Origin: Gracilibacillus halotolerans
Lineage (GTDB): Bacteria; Bacillota; Bacilli; Bacillales; Amphibacillaceae
DNA length: 64,000 bases
Direction of reading: 5' to 3'
Assembly: GCF_014206945.1 (NCBI RefSeq)
Contig: NZ_JACHON010000006.1
Span: 55,001 to 119,000, forward strand
Made by a program: the position numbers and the translations under genes. The notes beneath the pieces are model-generated. The model worked only from the letters and a program-made list of their open reading frames with translations, had not been told where the DNA came from and searched no databases. Shown here piece by piece: positions 1 to 8,207 of the stretch (the first letter of the stretch is position 1; each line of letters starts with the position of its first letter).

Positions 1-412
1 TTGCAATATAGCCACGAGCATATGCATCACGTAAAGATGTTTTTATTTTAAGAAGTACCTCATGTGTTGTCTTTCGAGAATGTGTCTTGGCGTACTCATC
101 AATCTTCTTCTGAACAACAATATCATTTAAATCTTTTAATTGGATATCTTGAAGTAAGTTTCTAATAACCCCCAATGTTCGAACGTAATTTTGAAATGTT
201 GTTTCCTTAACATCATTCCTCTTTACTAGATAAATCCAATTCTCAAAGAAATCTGCAAAAGTTGTAGTTCTATGTGCGAGCTCTTTACCTTCCCCTTTAG
301 CTAATTCCATTTCTAAAGCCCAAAGTTTAGCTTCTTTCTTAGTCGGAAATGTTTTAGTTAGTTTTCTATGCTTTCCATGTCTGTACAAAGAAACCTGTGC
401 TCTATAGGAATT
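1..412 (-). pseudogene. Phage-type tyrosine integrase, N-terminal part, cut by window edge and 5'-truncated
   Basis: Reading the minus strand from 412 gives an open frame that continues off the left edge. It contains an AP2-like arm-binding segment (YRAQVSLYRHGKHRKLTKTF, then PTKKEAKLWALEMEL) followed by a SAM-like core-binding domain (QNYVRTLGVIRNLLQDIQLK ... THEVLLKIKTSLRDAYARGY). This is typical of Bacillus phage and ICE integrases; the catalytic domain would lie outside the window. The frame is closed upstream by TGA at 415-413. No ATG with a ribosome binding site precedes the first homologous residues, and about 10-15 N-terminal residues normally present in the family are missing. The break coincides with the start of the divergent tnpC region, so the gene was probably truncated by another element. 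Integrase identity is firm; its non-functionality is inferred. Confidence 0.75.
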
Positions 413-438
413 TCATTCGTTAAAGGAGACGAATTAGT

Positions 439-804
439 ATGACTAGAAAGAGTAACACAACTGCTATAATTCAACTTTCAAAAGAGAAGTCTGAGAAAAC
501 AAGAATTAGGGTTGAAAAGACAATTTCAGAAATGGCATTGAAAAAAGAGAAGATCAATTTTAATTCCATAGCACAAAAAGCAAATGTCTCAAAGTCATGG
601 CTTTACAAACAAAAAGATATTAGAACTAGGGTGGAGACATTAAGAGGGATGCAGATAAGCGAGTTAACCCCCCGTAAACCTAGTAAAAGCCCTCATTCAG
701 AGGATGTACTAATAAAGACCTTAAAAAACCGTATAAAGACATTAGAAGAAGAGAACAAACAACTAAAAGATCAAGTTCAAAAATTACATGGCAAGTTGTT
801 TTAG
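439..804 (+). CDS. tnpC: Tn554-type transposition protein TnpC (DUF6262-like)
   Basis: This 121-aa basic protein has an N-terminal helix-turn-helix-like part (NSIAQKANVSKSWLYKQKDI, about residues 45-64) and a C-terminal coiled coil (residues 90-118, LKNRIKTLEEENKQLKDQV). That is the arrangement of TnpC of Tn554 and relatives, the accessory orientation/DNA-binding protein that works with the tyrosine recombinases TnpA and TnpB. An AAAGGAG site at 422-428 precedes the ATG. tnpA and tnpB are absent: the sequence immediately upstream belongs to an oppositely oriented integrase, so this is an orphan tnpC from a deleted element. The radC 3' remnant at 2585-2728 supports the family call, because Tn554 relatives insert into radC. 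Confidence 0.7.
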   Translation: MTRKSNTTAIIQLSKEKSEKTRIRVEKTISEMALKKEKINFNSIAQKANVSKSWLYKQKDIRTRVETLRGMQISELTPRKPSKSPHSEDVLIKTLKNRIKTLEEENKQLKDQVQKLHGKLF

Positions 805-876
805 CGGAATTGTGGCTCTTAAGATTTGTAACTAAATTCAATAGAAAGTAAAAAACACATGTTAATAGATCAAAAA

Positions 877-910
877 AAGAACACAAATGAACTATGTCAT
901 TTGTGTTCTT
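877..910 (-). terminator. Rho-independent terminator of the eamA-csaA operon
   Basis: A perfect 14-bp stem (AAGAACACAAATGA at 877-890 and its complement at 897-910) surrounds a 6-nt loop. On the minus strand it is followed by seven U residues (A-run 872-878 on the plus strand). It lies 24 nt beyond the csaA stop codon. The plus-strand side has no T-run, so it mainly serves the minus-strand operon. Confidence 0.85.
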
Positions 911-933
911 GAAATTAACATTCAGACTTAAAT

Positions 934-1263
934 TTATCCTAAACGGTCACCTTTTTTAACCTTTTGTTGAGGTTCTATGAGAACAACACCTTGCTCTGAA
1001 TAAACACCCATAACTAAAACCTCTGAACTAAAATCAGCAACTCTTATCGGAGGAAAGTTGACTACTCCTAATACTTGTTTACCAACTAGTTCATTTAAAT
1101 CATAACAATCTGTTATTTGAGCACTACTTTGTTTAATTCCTATCTCTTCTCCAAAGTCCACCCATAATTTATAGGCTGGTTTTTTGGCTTTAGAAAAAGC
1201 TTCTGCTCTTGTAATTTCTCCAACACGCATATCTAATTTTTGAAAATCGTCGAAAGTTGCCAT
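934..1263 (-). CDS. csaA: CsaA, tRNA-binding-domain export chaperone
   Basis: The protein is 109 aa and consists of a single OB-fold tRNA-binding (EMAP-like) domain: FQKLDMRVGEITRAEAF, the central KPAYKLWVDFGEEIGIKQSSAQ segment, and VLGVVNFPPIRVADF. Length and motifs fit B. subtilis CsaA (about 110 aa), a cytoplasmic homodimeric chaperone linked to protein export. The start at 1263 is preceded by a GGAGG site 8 nt away; the frame extends 10 codons upstream, but that part lacks a ribosome binding site. It follows the EamA transporter gene by 33 nt on the same strand and ends before a strong terminator, so the two form an operon. It sits between a tnpC gene and a radC fragment and may therefore be transposon cargo. 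Confidence 0.92.
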   Translation of the reverse strand: MATFDDFQKLDMRVGEITRAEAFSKAKKPAYKLWVDFGEEIGIKQSSAQITDCYDLNELVGKQVLGVVNFPPIRVADFSSEVLVMGVYSEQGVVLIEPQQKVKKGDRLG

Positions 1264-1296
1264 AGTAATGCCTCCTAAAATTTGTTTTCGCATTAT

Positions 1297-2208
1297 TTAT
1301 TGAGATAAAGAAAGGTTAGAGTGTTTTTGTTCTTCTTGTCTATCTTTAATAACTAGTAAGACCCCTAAGAGAATTAAAATAGAACCTATCCAAAAGGTAA
1401 TACTAATCGTTTCACCTAGTATTAACCACCCTAATAATGTTCCAACAATGGGTTGAAAGAAAAAGAAAACTCCCCCACTGGAGGCACTTAGCATTTGTAA
1501 TCCACGATTCCATAATAGAAATGCAATAGATGTCGATATTACGCCCAAATAAATTAATCCTCCCCAAATGGTTGGATTCGTTAAATCGTTACTGTCAATT
1601 TGCGATAATTTCGGTATTACAAAAGGAGTTAAAACGACAAAAGCGATTAAAGTAGCATAGGTCGTAATGACAATTTGCGAATAATCGCTAGGTATACGTT
1701 TAATGAGTACAGACATTAATGCCCATGTTAAAGCTGCTATAATAAGTGATATTCCACCAAGCATGCTGGACATATCAATATCATCAATTCCAACGATGGT
1801 AATTACACCAATAGTGGCTAAACTAACTGAAATAGCCTTCTTTAAAGTTAAACGTTCTTTAAGGATTAAACTAGCAAACAAAACCATAAAGGCTGGCGTT
1901 GTAGATGTTATAATAGCACCCATTTGTGCAGTAGAAAGCATTGTACCTGTTTCTTGCGTAACAATGGAAATGACGTACCCTATAATTGCAATAGCAATTA
2001 TAATGCCTAAGTGACGCCTTTTAATTCTCCAATTTTGTCTAGTCACCAGCCCAATTATGACTAATGCAACTAGTGCTATTAAATAACGTATCCATACAAG
2101 TTCTAAAGGTGGTATGACTGCCACTACTATTTTAACGACAACATACATACCTCCCCAGATACTCGAAGCTAATATTAAATATAAAGAACCAATAAGTGTA
2201 TTTTTCAT
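1297..2208 (-). CDS. EamA/DMT-family transporter
   Basis: A 303-aa protein of about ten transmembrane helices made of two tandem EamA repeats (roughly residues 8-140 and 150-285). Repeat 1 starts LILASSIWGGMYVVVKIV and repeat 2 contains IAALTWALMSVLIKR and the ending FWIGSILILLGVLLV. The drug/metabolite transporter superfamily exports amino acids, metabolites or toxic compounds; the substrate cannot be read from the sequence. The ATG at 2208 has a GGAGGG site 7 nt upstream. That site is complementary to an upstream leader segment, in an arrangement resembling a translational attenuator (see 2216-2288 and the leader peptide 2274-2330). This suggests the export function is induced by a translation inhibitor or by an amino-acid/nutrient signal. 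Confidence 0.85.
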   Translation of the reverse strand: MKNTLIGSLYLILASSIWGGMYVVVKIVVAVIPPLELVWIRYLIALVALVIIGLVTRQNWRIKRRHLGIIIAIAIIGYVISIVTQETGTMLSTAQMGAIITSTTPAFMVLFASLILKERLTLKKAISVSLATIGVITIVGIDDIDMSSMLGGISLIIAALTWALMSVLIKRIPSDYSQIVITTYATLIAFVVLTPFVIPKLSQIDSNDLTNPTIWGGLIYLGVISTSIAFLLWNRGLQMLSASSGGVFFFFQPIVGTLLGWLILGETISITFWIGSILILLGVLLVIKDRQEEQKHSNLSLSQ

Positions 2209-2215
2209 TTTTATA

Positions 2216-2288
2216 CCCTCCGTTTTAATTTAGGCTTTATATGCCCTAACGGAGAGAAGTAGCTATCTCTCCATTAAGAACGGGAGAG
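2216..2288 (-). promoter_or_regulatory. Candidate erm-type translational attenuator upstream of the EamA transporter
   Basis: On the minus strand the leader holds four complementary blocks. Block 1 is CTCTCCCGTT (2288-2279, the last codons of a leader ORF), block 2 is GGAGAGA (2272-2266), block 3 is TCTCTCCGTT (2257-2248), and block 4 is AACGGAGGG (2224-2216, the Shine-Dalgarno region of the transporter). Blocks 1:2 pair over 6 bp, 2:3 over 7 bp and 3:4 over 7 bp; 3:4 is extended by TTAGG-GC/GC-CTAA just inside. 1:2 plus 3:4 would hide the ribosome binding site, while a ribosome stalled on block 1 would let 2:3 form and expose it. The pairing is seen directly; the regulatory behaviour is inferred from erm/cat leaders. 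Confidence 0.6.
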
Positions 2289-2330
2289 TACTACTGGTAC
2301 ATCATTTTCGAATAAAGGTGCGTAAAACAT
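2274..2330 (-). CDS. 18-codon leader peptide of the eamA-csaA operon
   Basis: On the minus strand an ATG at 2330, 7 nt after a GGGTG ribosome binding site (2342-2338), opens a short frame encoding MFYAPLFENDVPVVLSRS. It ends at TAA 2276-2274. The last four codons coincide with the first strand of the attenuator stem, the position expected for a stalling leader peptide. A sigma-A promoter lies about 40 nt upstream. There is no homology to judge from; the call rests on position, ribosome binding site and the surrounding pairing. Confidence 0.5.
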   Translation of the reverse strand: MFYAPLFENDVPVVLSRS

Positions 2331-2367
2331 AATTGTTCACCCTTTTTTATTATTAAGTAACAGCTTT

Positions 2368-2396
2368 ATATTATCAAGATAGCTAACTACTATCAA
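2368..2396 (-). promoter_or_regulatory. Sigma-A promoter of the eamA-csaA operon
   Basis: On the minus strand there is TTGATA (2396-2391), a 17-nt spacer and TAATAT (2373-2368), which would start transcription around 2361. That is about 30 nt before the leader peptide and 150 nt before the transporter start. Confidence 0.65.
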
Positions 2397-2584
2397 TAAA
2401 AACTCCTTGGATTGTATCAGCAAAATTTCGTATATTTATTATAAGGCTTTATTGTAATAAGAAATGGTCAAACTTTATTTTAAAGCAACACCTGCCTTAT
2501 TTTTTTGATTTGAATGCGTTAAACACATGTAGTTAAAGTGAGAGGTATGATTTTCTTACGTTTTTAACACATTACTATTGATAT

Positions 2585-2728
2585 GATCCAACACCATCGA
2601 AGGAAGATATTAACGTTACAAAGAGATTAGTCGAAGCCGGAAAGTTACTAGGCATTGAAGTACTAGATCACCTAGTGGTAAATAGTGATAACAGTTTTAC
2701 TAGCCTGAAAGAAAGAGGTTATATTTAA
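2585..2728 (+). pseudogene. radC: radC 3' fragment (JAB/MPN domain C-terminus)
   Basis: The frame 2585-2728 encodes [20 protein letters not shown], then [12 protein letters not shown] and the ending SLKERGYI. This is the conserved C-terminal third of RadC, which normally follows an NHPSG motif. Upstream of 2585 the frame loses homology and meets TGA at 2579-2581, so the fragment starts exactly after the NHPSG position. Tn554-family transposons integrate in radC, and a tnpC lies 1.8 kb upstream, so this probably marks the right-hand boundary of such an element. A terminator follows directly. Confidence 0.75.
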
Positions 2729-2753
2729 AAGGGAGAAACAACTCCCTTTTTTT
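2729..2753 (+). terminator. Terminator after the radC fragment
   Basis: AAGGGAG (2729-2735) pairs with CTCCCTT (2742-2748) around a 6-nt loop and runs into a T-tract to 2753. It lies directly after the radC stop codon, as a native radC terminator would. Between here and the methylase start at 2875 I see no further gene. Confidence 0.8.
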
Positions 2754-2874
2754 CTTCAAGTTTTTTTAAGTACAATTGTATCAAACGAATTTAGCAAAGT
2801 ACTTTATGATAGAATAGAACTAGATAGAAATGAATAGATAATCGAAAGTACTGACACGAAAGGAGGTACTATGT

Positions 2875-3621
2875 TTGAAAGAGGAAATTATTAAATCTAA
2901 GCTTCGTGTTCAAAAACATGGGGAAGTATTTACCCCTAAAAGAATAGTAAATAAAATGCTGGATATACCGGAGGTAAAAGACGCTTGTGAAAATTTAACA
3001 GCAACGTTTTTAGAGCCGGCTGCTGGTGAAGGTGCTTTTTTAGTTGCAATACTAGAGCGAAAGTTAAACATGGTATCTGAGAAATACAATAGAGATTTAA
3101 CACAATATGAAAATTATTCTTTGCTAGCTCTAACAACACTGTACGGAATTGAATTATTAGAAGATAATGCCCAAACATGTGTGATGAACATGTTTCAACA
3201 ATATTATGATAAATACAAAGAACAAGTTGAACATCATAATGGAGAATTAAAGGAAAAAGTATTAGATAGTGCAAAGAAAATCATTTCATTAAATGTTGAT
3301 AATGGTAATTTTTTAACGAGAAAATCGAGAGATGGAAGTCCTTTAGTATTCAGCGAATGGCAACCTATTAATCTGAGGAAAACAACTAAAAATATAAAGA
3401 TTCAAAGAACTGAATATACATTGGATGAAATATACGGAAGTGTAAAAAAAGAAAATGGTCGAGCGATTAACAGATTAATACAAGAGCCAGTACAACTAGA
3501 TTTGTTTGACTTTTTGGAAGATGAATCTGAAGAGATAAGTGAAGTTCAAAAAGAAATGCGGTATATACCTGTCAAAATAATCGATGTTTATAAAGAGGAG
3601 ATGGAGGAAGCCAATGGATAA
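2875..3621 (+). CDS. N6-adenine DNA methylase-like subunit without the NPPY motif
   Basis: This 248-aa protein opens with a methylase N-terminal signature (GEVFTPKRIVNKMLD, residues 16-30). It has a good SAM-binding motif I, EPAAGEGAFL, at residues 47-56, and an acidic motif-II-like segment, GIELLEDNA. No (N/D)PPY catalytic tetrapeptide is present, so alone it is unlikely to methylate. Related small methylase-like proteins often precede large Eco57I-type restriction-methylase fusions, as here. The start is TTG at 2875, 8 nt after AGGAGG (2861-2866). An ATG at 2871 in another frame closes after seven codons and sits too close to the ribosome binding site. It overlaps the next gene by 8 nt, implying translational coupling. 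Confidence 0.75.
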   Translation: MKEEIIKSKLRVQKHGEVFTPKRIVNKMLDIPEVKDACENLTATFLEPAAGEGAFLVAILERKLNMVSEKYNRDLTQYENYSLLALTTLYGIELLEDNAQTCVMNMFQQYYDKYKEQVEHHNGELKEKVLDSAKKIISLNVDNGNFLTRKSRDGSPLVFSEWQPINLRKTTKNIKIQRTEYTLDEIYGSVKKENGRAINRLIQEPVQLDLFDFLEDESEEISEVQKEMRYIPVKIIDVYKEEMEEANG

Positions 3622-6600
3622 GACAGTAATTAAGCCTTTTCAGGAAATTAAATATAAAGTGTATGGTTATACCTTACCTGAGGTTCCAAACCACGATGGT
3701 TATGTGAAGATAGGTGATACGACACGTGACGCTGTTACGAGAATTTTTGAACAAGTAGGTACAGCTGGTTTAAATCCTAAAATATTGTTTGAAAAACTAG
3801 CTCGTAAATCTGATGGAAAATGGTTTCGTGATAAAGATTTACATAAATTTCTTATTCTAAATGGAATAGAGAAACAGAATTTTAATAGTCGTGCTGATGA
3901 GTGGTTTTATTTTAATGGAACGCTGGAAAAGGCTGAAGAGTTAACGAATAAGTATATAAATCGTGATTATGATGAAATACAAATTGATGATAAACGTTCT
4001 GATTACGTATTAAGAAATGAACAGCAACAAGCAGTAGAAAAAACGTATGAATATTATCAAGGTAAGCAGGAACTCAGAGAGTTTTTGTGGAATGCAAAAC
4101 CACGTTTTGGGAAAACATTAACAACATATGACTTTATTAGAAACCTTAATGCAAAGAATGTTTTAATTGTAACAAATAGACCAGCGATTGCTAACTCATG
4201 GTTTAATGATTTCCAAAAGTTTATTGCCTGGCAAGAGCCACAAATGAAGTTCGTATCGGAAACAGATGCACTAAATGGAAAAGCGATGACTAGAGATCAG
4301 TATCTTGAGTTTATTGATACAACTTCTCATGCTAATCCTACGCAAATAGCATTTATTTCATTGCAAGATTTAAAGGGTGCAGAGTTTGCAGGAGGTATGT
4401 ATAAGAAATTAGAATGGGTAGCAGGATTAAAGTGGGACTTGCTCGTAATTGATGAAGCTCATGAAGGGATAGATACTAGAAGAACTGATATAGCATTTAG
4501 CCAATTAAAAAGAGACTTTACTCTACATTTATCAGGTACACCGTTTAAAGCCTTAGCTAAAGGTGATTTTTCTGAAGAACAAATATTTAATTGGTCATAT
4601 GTAGATGAACAAGAAGCTAAAGAAAATTGGGATTTAACGATTGGTAGCAATCCTTATGAAAGCCTACCTACATTAAATTTGTTTACGTATCAAATGAGTA
4701 AAATGGTAGAAGATGAAGTATCGGCAGGGTTAACATTAGAGGAAGAAAATAACGTTGATTATGCATTTGATTTAAATGAATTTTTTAGAGTTAAAGAAAA
4801 TGGTCGATTTGAATACGAGGAAAGCGTTGTTCGTTTTTTAGATAATCTATCCTCGGGGAAGTTTCCATTTTCTAAAAACCAACATCGTAATGAACTAAAC
4901 CATACATTTTGGCTACTTCCAAGGGTGAATTCCGCTAAAGCACTAGAAAAATTATTAAACTCTCATCCAATATTCAAAGACTATAAAGTAGTACTTGCAG
5001 CAGGAGATGGTGTTAGTTTACATGACGGCGTAGAATCGGAAGCACTTGATTTAAAAGAAAATACAAAAAGCTTTGATAAAGTTAGAAATGCAATTGAGCA
5101 AAATGATAAGACGATAACGCTTTCTGTAGGGCAACTGACAACTGGTGTGACGATTCCAGAATGGACAGCTGTATTTATGCTAAATAATATTGAATCACCT
5201 AGTTTATACTTTCAAGCTGCATTTAGGTCACAAAATCCTTATGAATATGAAGAAGGTGGTAAACTTTTTAGGAAAGAAAATGCGTATATCTTTGATTTTT
5301 CACCAGATCGAACATTAATGCTTTATGATGATTTTGCTAACAATCTATCTAGTGGTAGTTCAAAAACAAGCGAAGAAAGAAAGCGCAAAATAAAGAAGTT
5401 ATTAAACTTCTTTCCAGTAATTGCTGAAGATGAAGATGGTACAATGCATGAAATAGATGCAAACGAAGTACTGACGATACCTACACGAATTACTTCACGA
5501 GAAGTAGTTAAAAGAGGTTTTATGAGTAACTTACTGTTCGCTAATATATCCGGTATTTTTTCAGGTGATTCACCATTTAAAGAAATTCTAGATAAAATAC
5601 CACCTGAGAAAAATAAAAGATTAGAAAAACCTCGTGAGGTTTCTATTACTGATCCGCATTTAAATGATGAAGGGGAAGTAGAGATACCAAAAGAAGTAGT
5701 GTTAGGTAAATCAAAAGAACTTTTTGGAGAAAAAATTTATTCATCAATTGAAGTGGTTGATGAAGTTGTATCATCCTTCGAAGAAGCTGAGGAAAAACAA
5801 AAAGAATCCATTAAAAAACTTGCGAAAGATATAACAGCATCATTTTCAGATGGCTTTAATAACTTAAAGGATTCCTTCAAACTGAACAAAGGACAAACCG
5901 ATAAGCTAAAAGAGTCAGTAAATAATTCAATTGAGGATATTATAACTGAGAAAAGTTTAACACTAAGCAATCAAGTTAAAGAAATAGAGGAAGAATATGC
6001 AAAGAAAAAGCAAGAAGCAGAAAAGAAAAATGATGAAACAGAATTAATAGCAGCGACTCAGCAATATGAAGAAGAAAAACAAAAGATAGAAGAGTCTTTT
6101 GCCGATGATATTAATAAAGAAGTAGAAAACACAATCAACACTGTTGTCGAAGAACAAATAGAAAAAGTAGAAGAAAAGAAAAAGAAAACAACAGAAGATG
6201 ATGTTCGAGATCATTTACGAGGATTTGCACGTACAATACCTGCATTCCTAATGGCATACGGGGATGACCAGACTAGATTAGAAAACTTTGAAGAGAATAT
6301 TGATGAAGCGACCTTTGAAGATATTACGAGTATCACAATTGAAGAGTTCAAGAAGCTTCGCGATGGTTTTGAATATGAGGACGATAATGGCAATAGAAAA
6401 GTCATTCATGGTTTATTCAATGAGGTAGTTTTTAATGCCAGTATACGAGAGTTTTTAGATACTAAAAAGCGTTTAGCCAATTATTTTGATGATAGTTTAG
6501 AAGAGGATATTTTTGATTATATTCCTCCACAAAAAACGAATCAAATCTTTACACCAAAAAAAGTAGTAAAAGAAATGGTCAATATATTAGAAAAAGAAAA

Positions 6601-7957
6601 TCCAGGAATTTTTTCTGATAAAACAAAGAAATTTGCTGATTTATACGTAAAAAGTGGGTTATTTATTACGGAGATAGTCAAGAAACTAAACGATGGGTTG
6701 AAAGAACAAATTCCGGATCAACAAGAACGTATTAAATGGATATTAGAGAATCAAGTATACGCTTGTGCACCAAGTAACATTATATATAATATTGCTAAGA
6801 ATTTCATTTATAGTGATGTAGTAGATGTTTCAACAAAAAATTTAATAGAAATTGATACAATGAATTTAACTAGTAAGGGAAAATTAAGTACAGATATTTA
6901 TAAGGCATTTGGAGATGATAATTTGAAATTTGATGTAATTATAGGTAACCCACCTTACCAAGATGAAACAATAGGTGACAATAAAACTTATGCCCCACCA
7001 ATTTATCATGATTTTTTGGAAGAGTCTTATAAACTGGCCGATAAAGTAATAATGATTCACCCTGCTCGATTTTTGTTTAATGCAGGAAGCACACCGAAAT
7101 CATGGAATAAGAAAATGTTATCGGATGAACACCTCAGAGTTGTTAATTATTACGATGATAGCTCTAAGGTATTTCCAAATACTGATATAAAAGGCGGAAT
7201 TGCTATAACGTATAGAGACAAAGAAAAAGTCTTTGGAGCGATCGGAACTTTTACAGTTTATGAGGAATTAAATTCAATTCTAAATAAAGTAACACCTAAT
7301 ACTTCTGAAACTTTTGATAGTCTCATTTCTGGACGAGGAGTTTATAAATTAGCAAAAGCGGCTCATGTGGATTATCCTGAAATTGAAGATATTCAGTCAA
7401 AGGGACATAAGAATGATATTGGTTCAGGAGCATTTAGGCTTTTAAAAGATATTATTTTTTACAAAGATAAACCTAAACACGAAGGGGAGTATGTAAAAAT
7501 TTTAGGTCTTGAAAATAGTAAGCGAACATACTATTGGATGGATAAAAAGTATTTGAATGCCCCAAGCAGTTTTGAAGAGTATAAAGTGATTATACCCCAA
7601 GCCAATGGAAATGGAACATTTGGTGAAGTGATAAGCTCGCCATTAGTTTTAGAATCAAATGTTGGTGCTACAGAAACATTTCTTTCAATTGGTGGATTTT
7701 CAACTAAATATGAAGCAGAAGCAGCTTTAAAATATATTAAAAGTAAATTTGCAAGAGCAATGTTAGGTGTGTTAAAAATAACTCAAGCTAATACGCGAGA
7801 TAAGTGGTCGAAAGTTCCTGTGCAAGATTTTACCAATCAATCAGATATTGATTGGTCAAAATCAATATCTCAAATTGATAAACAGCTATATAAAAAGTAT
7901 AATTTGAGTGAGAAAGAGATTCAATTCATTGAAAGTAAAGTAAAGCCAATGGAATAG
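3614..7957 (+). CDS. Restriction-modification fusion: GIY-YIG-like nuclease, DEAH helicase, N6-adenine methylase
   Basis: The protein is 1447 aa. Residues about 8-110 resemble a GIY-YIG/T5orf172-type nuclease (VYGYTLPE, then GYVKIGDTTRD, LHKFLILNGIE and DEWFYFNG). A superfamily 2 helicase follows, with a Walker A variant PRFGKT (K167) and DEAH at 280-283. Residues about 720-890 are charged coiled coil. The C-terminal third is an Eco57I-type methylase: IFTPKKVVKEM, a family-type motif I (DLYVKSGLF from D1009), and the catalytic NPPY at 1112-1115. The end is a probable target-recognition region. The start ATG at 3614 follows GGAGG by 7 nt; the frame begins 10 codons earlier without a ribosome binding site. 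Together with the preceding subunit it is expected to restrict unmodified foreign DNA. The order nuclease-helicase-methylase-recognition recalls type ISP enzymes. Confidence 0.8.
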   Translation: MDKTVIKPFQEIKYKVYGYTLPEVPNHDGYVKIGDTTRDAVTRIFEQVGTAGLNPKILFEKLARKSDGKWFRDKDLHKFLILNGIEKQNFNSRADEWFYFNGTLEKAEELTNKYINRDYDEIQIDDKRSDYVLRNEQQQAVEKTYEYYQGKQELREFLWNAKPRFGKTLTTYDFIRNLNAKNVLIVTNRPAIANSWFNDFQKFIAWQEPQMKFVSETDALNGKAMTRDQYLEFIDTTSHANPTQIAFISLQDLKGAEFAGGMYKKLEWVAGLKWDLLVIDEAHEGIDTRRTDIAFSQLKRDFTLHLSGTPFKALAKGDFSEEQIFNWSYVDEQEAKENWDLTIGSNPYESLPTLNLFTYQMSKMVEDEVSAGLTLEEENNVDYAFDLNEFFRVKENGRFEYEESVVRFLDNLSSGKFPFSKNQHRNELNHTFWLLPRVNSAKALEKLLNSHPIFKDYKVVLAAGDGVSLHDGVESEALDLKENTKSFDKVRNAIEQNDKTITLSVGQLTTGVTIPEWTAVFMLNNIESPSLYFQAAFRSQNPYEYEEGGKLFRKENAYIFDFSPDRTLMLYDDFANNLSSGSSKTSEERKRKIKKLLNFFPVIAEDEDGTMHEIDANEVLTIPTRITSREVVKRGFMSNLLFANISGIFSGDSPFKEILDKIPPEKNKRLEKPREVSITDPHLNDEGEVEIPKEVVLGKSKELFGEKIYSSIEVVDEVVSSFEEAEEKQKESIKKLAKDITASFSDGFNNLKDSFKLNKGQTDKLKESVNNSIEDIITEKSLTLSNQVKEIEEEYAKKKQEAEKKNDETELIAATQQYEEEKQKIEESFADDINKEVENTINTVVEEQIEKVEEKKKKTTEDDVRDHLRGFARTIPAFLMAYGDDQTRLENFEENIDEATFEDITSITIEEFKKLRDGFEYEDDNGNRKVIHGLFNEVVFNASIREFLDTKKRLANYFDDSLEEDIFDYIPPQKTNQIFTPKKVVKEMVNILEKENPGIFSDKTKKFADLYVKSGLFITEIVKKLNDGLKEQIPDQQERIKWILENQVYACAPSNIIYNIAKNFIYSDVVDVSTKNLIEIDTMNLTSKGKLSTDIYKAFGDDNLKFDVIIGNPPYQDETIGDNKTYAPPIYHDFLEESYKLADKVIMIHPARFLFNAGSTPKSWNKKMLSDEHLRVVNYYDDSSKVFPNTDIKGGIAITYRDKEKVFGAIGTFTVYEELNSILNKVTPNTSETFDSLISGRGVYKLAKAAHVDYPEIEDIQSKGHKNDIGSGAFRLLKDIIFYKDKPKHEGEYVKILGLENSKRTYYWMDKKYLNAPSSFEEYKVIIPQANGNGTFGEVISSPLVLESNVGATETFLSIGGFSTKYEAEAALKYIKSKFARAMLGVLKITQANTRDKWSKVPVQDFTNQSDIDWSKSISQIDKQLYKKYNLSEKEIQFIESKVKPME

Positions 7958-8178
7958 GTAGTAAGCTGAACATCGATTCGATTTTTGTGTATTCAACTAG
8001 CATCTAAGTGTTTTGGTTCAAATTGGTTCAAGTAATGTCATTTTTAATCCCTATTCATACATTTTTATCCATATAACATTTCCCAAAACGTTGATATAAA
8101 TGGATTATGATGGATTCAATACACTTATAATTTATCTGTATATTTCTCAAAACGTTAATTTTAAATATAACGAACGCA
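7958..8178. other. Gene-free stretch with short repeats
   Basis: No convincing frame is present. It holds a 10-bp tandem repeat (TTGGTTCAAA/TTGGTTCAAG, 8013-8032), two near-identical 15-mers ATTTC(C/T)CAAAACGTT at 8078-8092 and 8142-8156, and a TTCAACTAGC element at 7992 that recurs degenerately near 8292 and 9512. These could be remnants of attachment or insertion events. Their function is unknown. Confidence 0.3.
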
Positions 8179-8207
8179 GACATCAGCATATTGCTGGTGT
8201 CTTTTTT
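8179..8207 (+). terminator. Rho-independent terminator
   Basis: A 10-bp stem with one G-U pair (GACATCAGCA/TGCTGGTGTC) and a 3-nt loop is followed by six T residues. It lies 220 nt after the restriction gene and probably ends that transcript. Confidence 0.8.

Noticed and set aside
1009..1015. Defective motif I (DLYVKSG, protein residues of the gene at 3614-7957) considered as evidence for an inactive methylase
   Set aside because: As far as I recall, this variant is typical of the large Eco57I-type fusion family, so it is not by itself a sign of decay. The coordinates here are protein residue numbers.
2871..2894. ATG at 2871 as start of the methylase subunit
   Set aside because: It is out of frame and stops after seven codons; TTG 2875 has the right spacing from AGGAGG.
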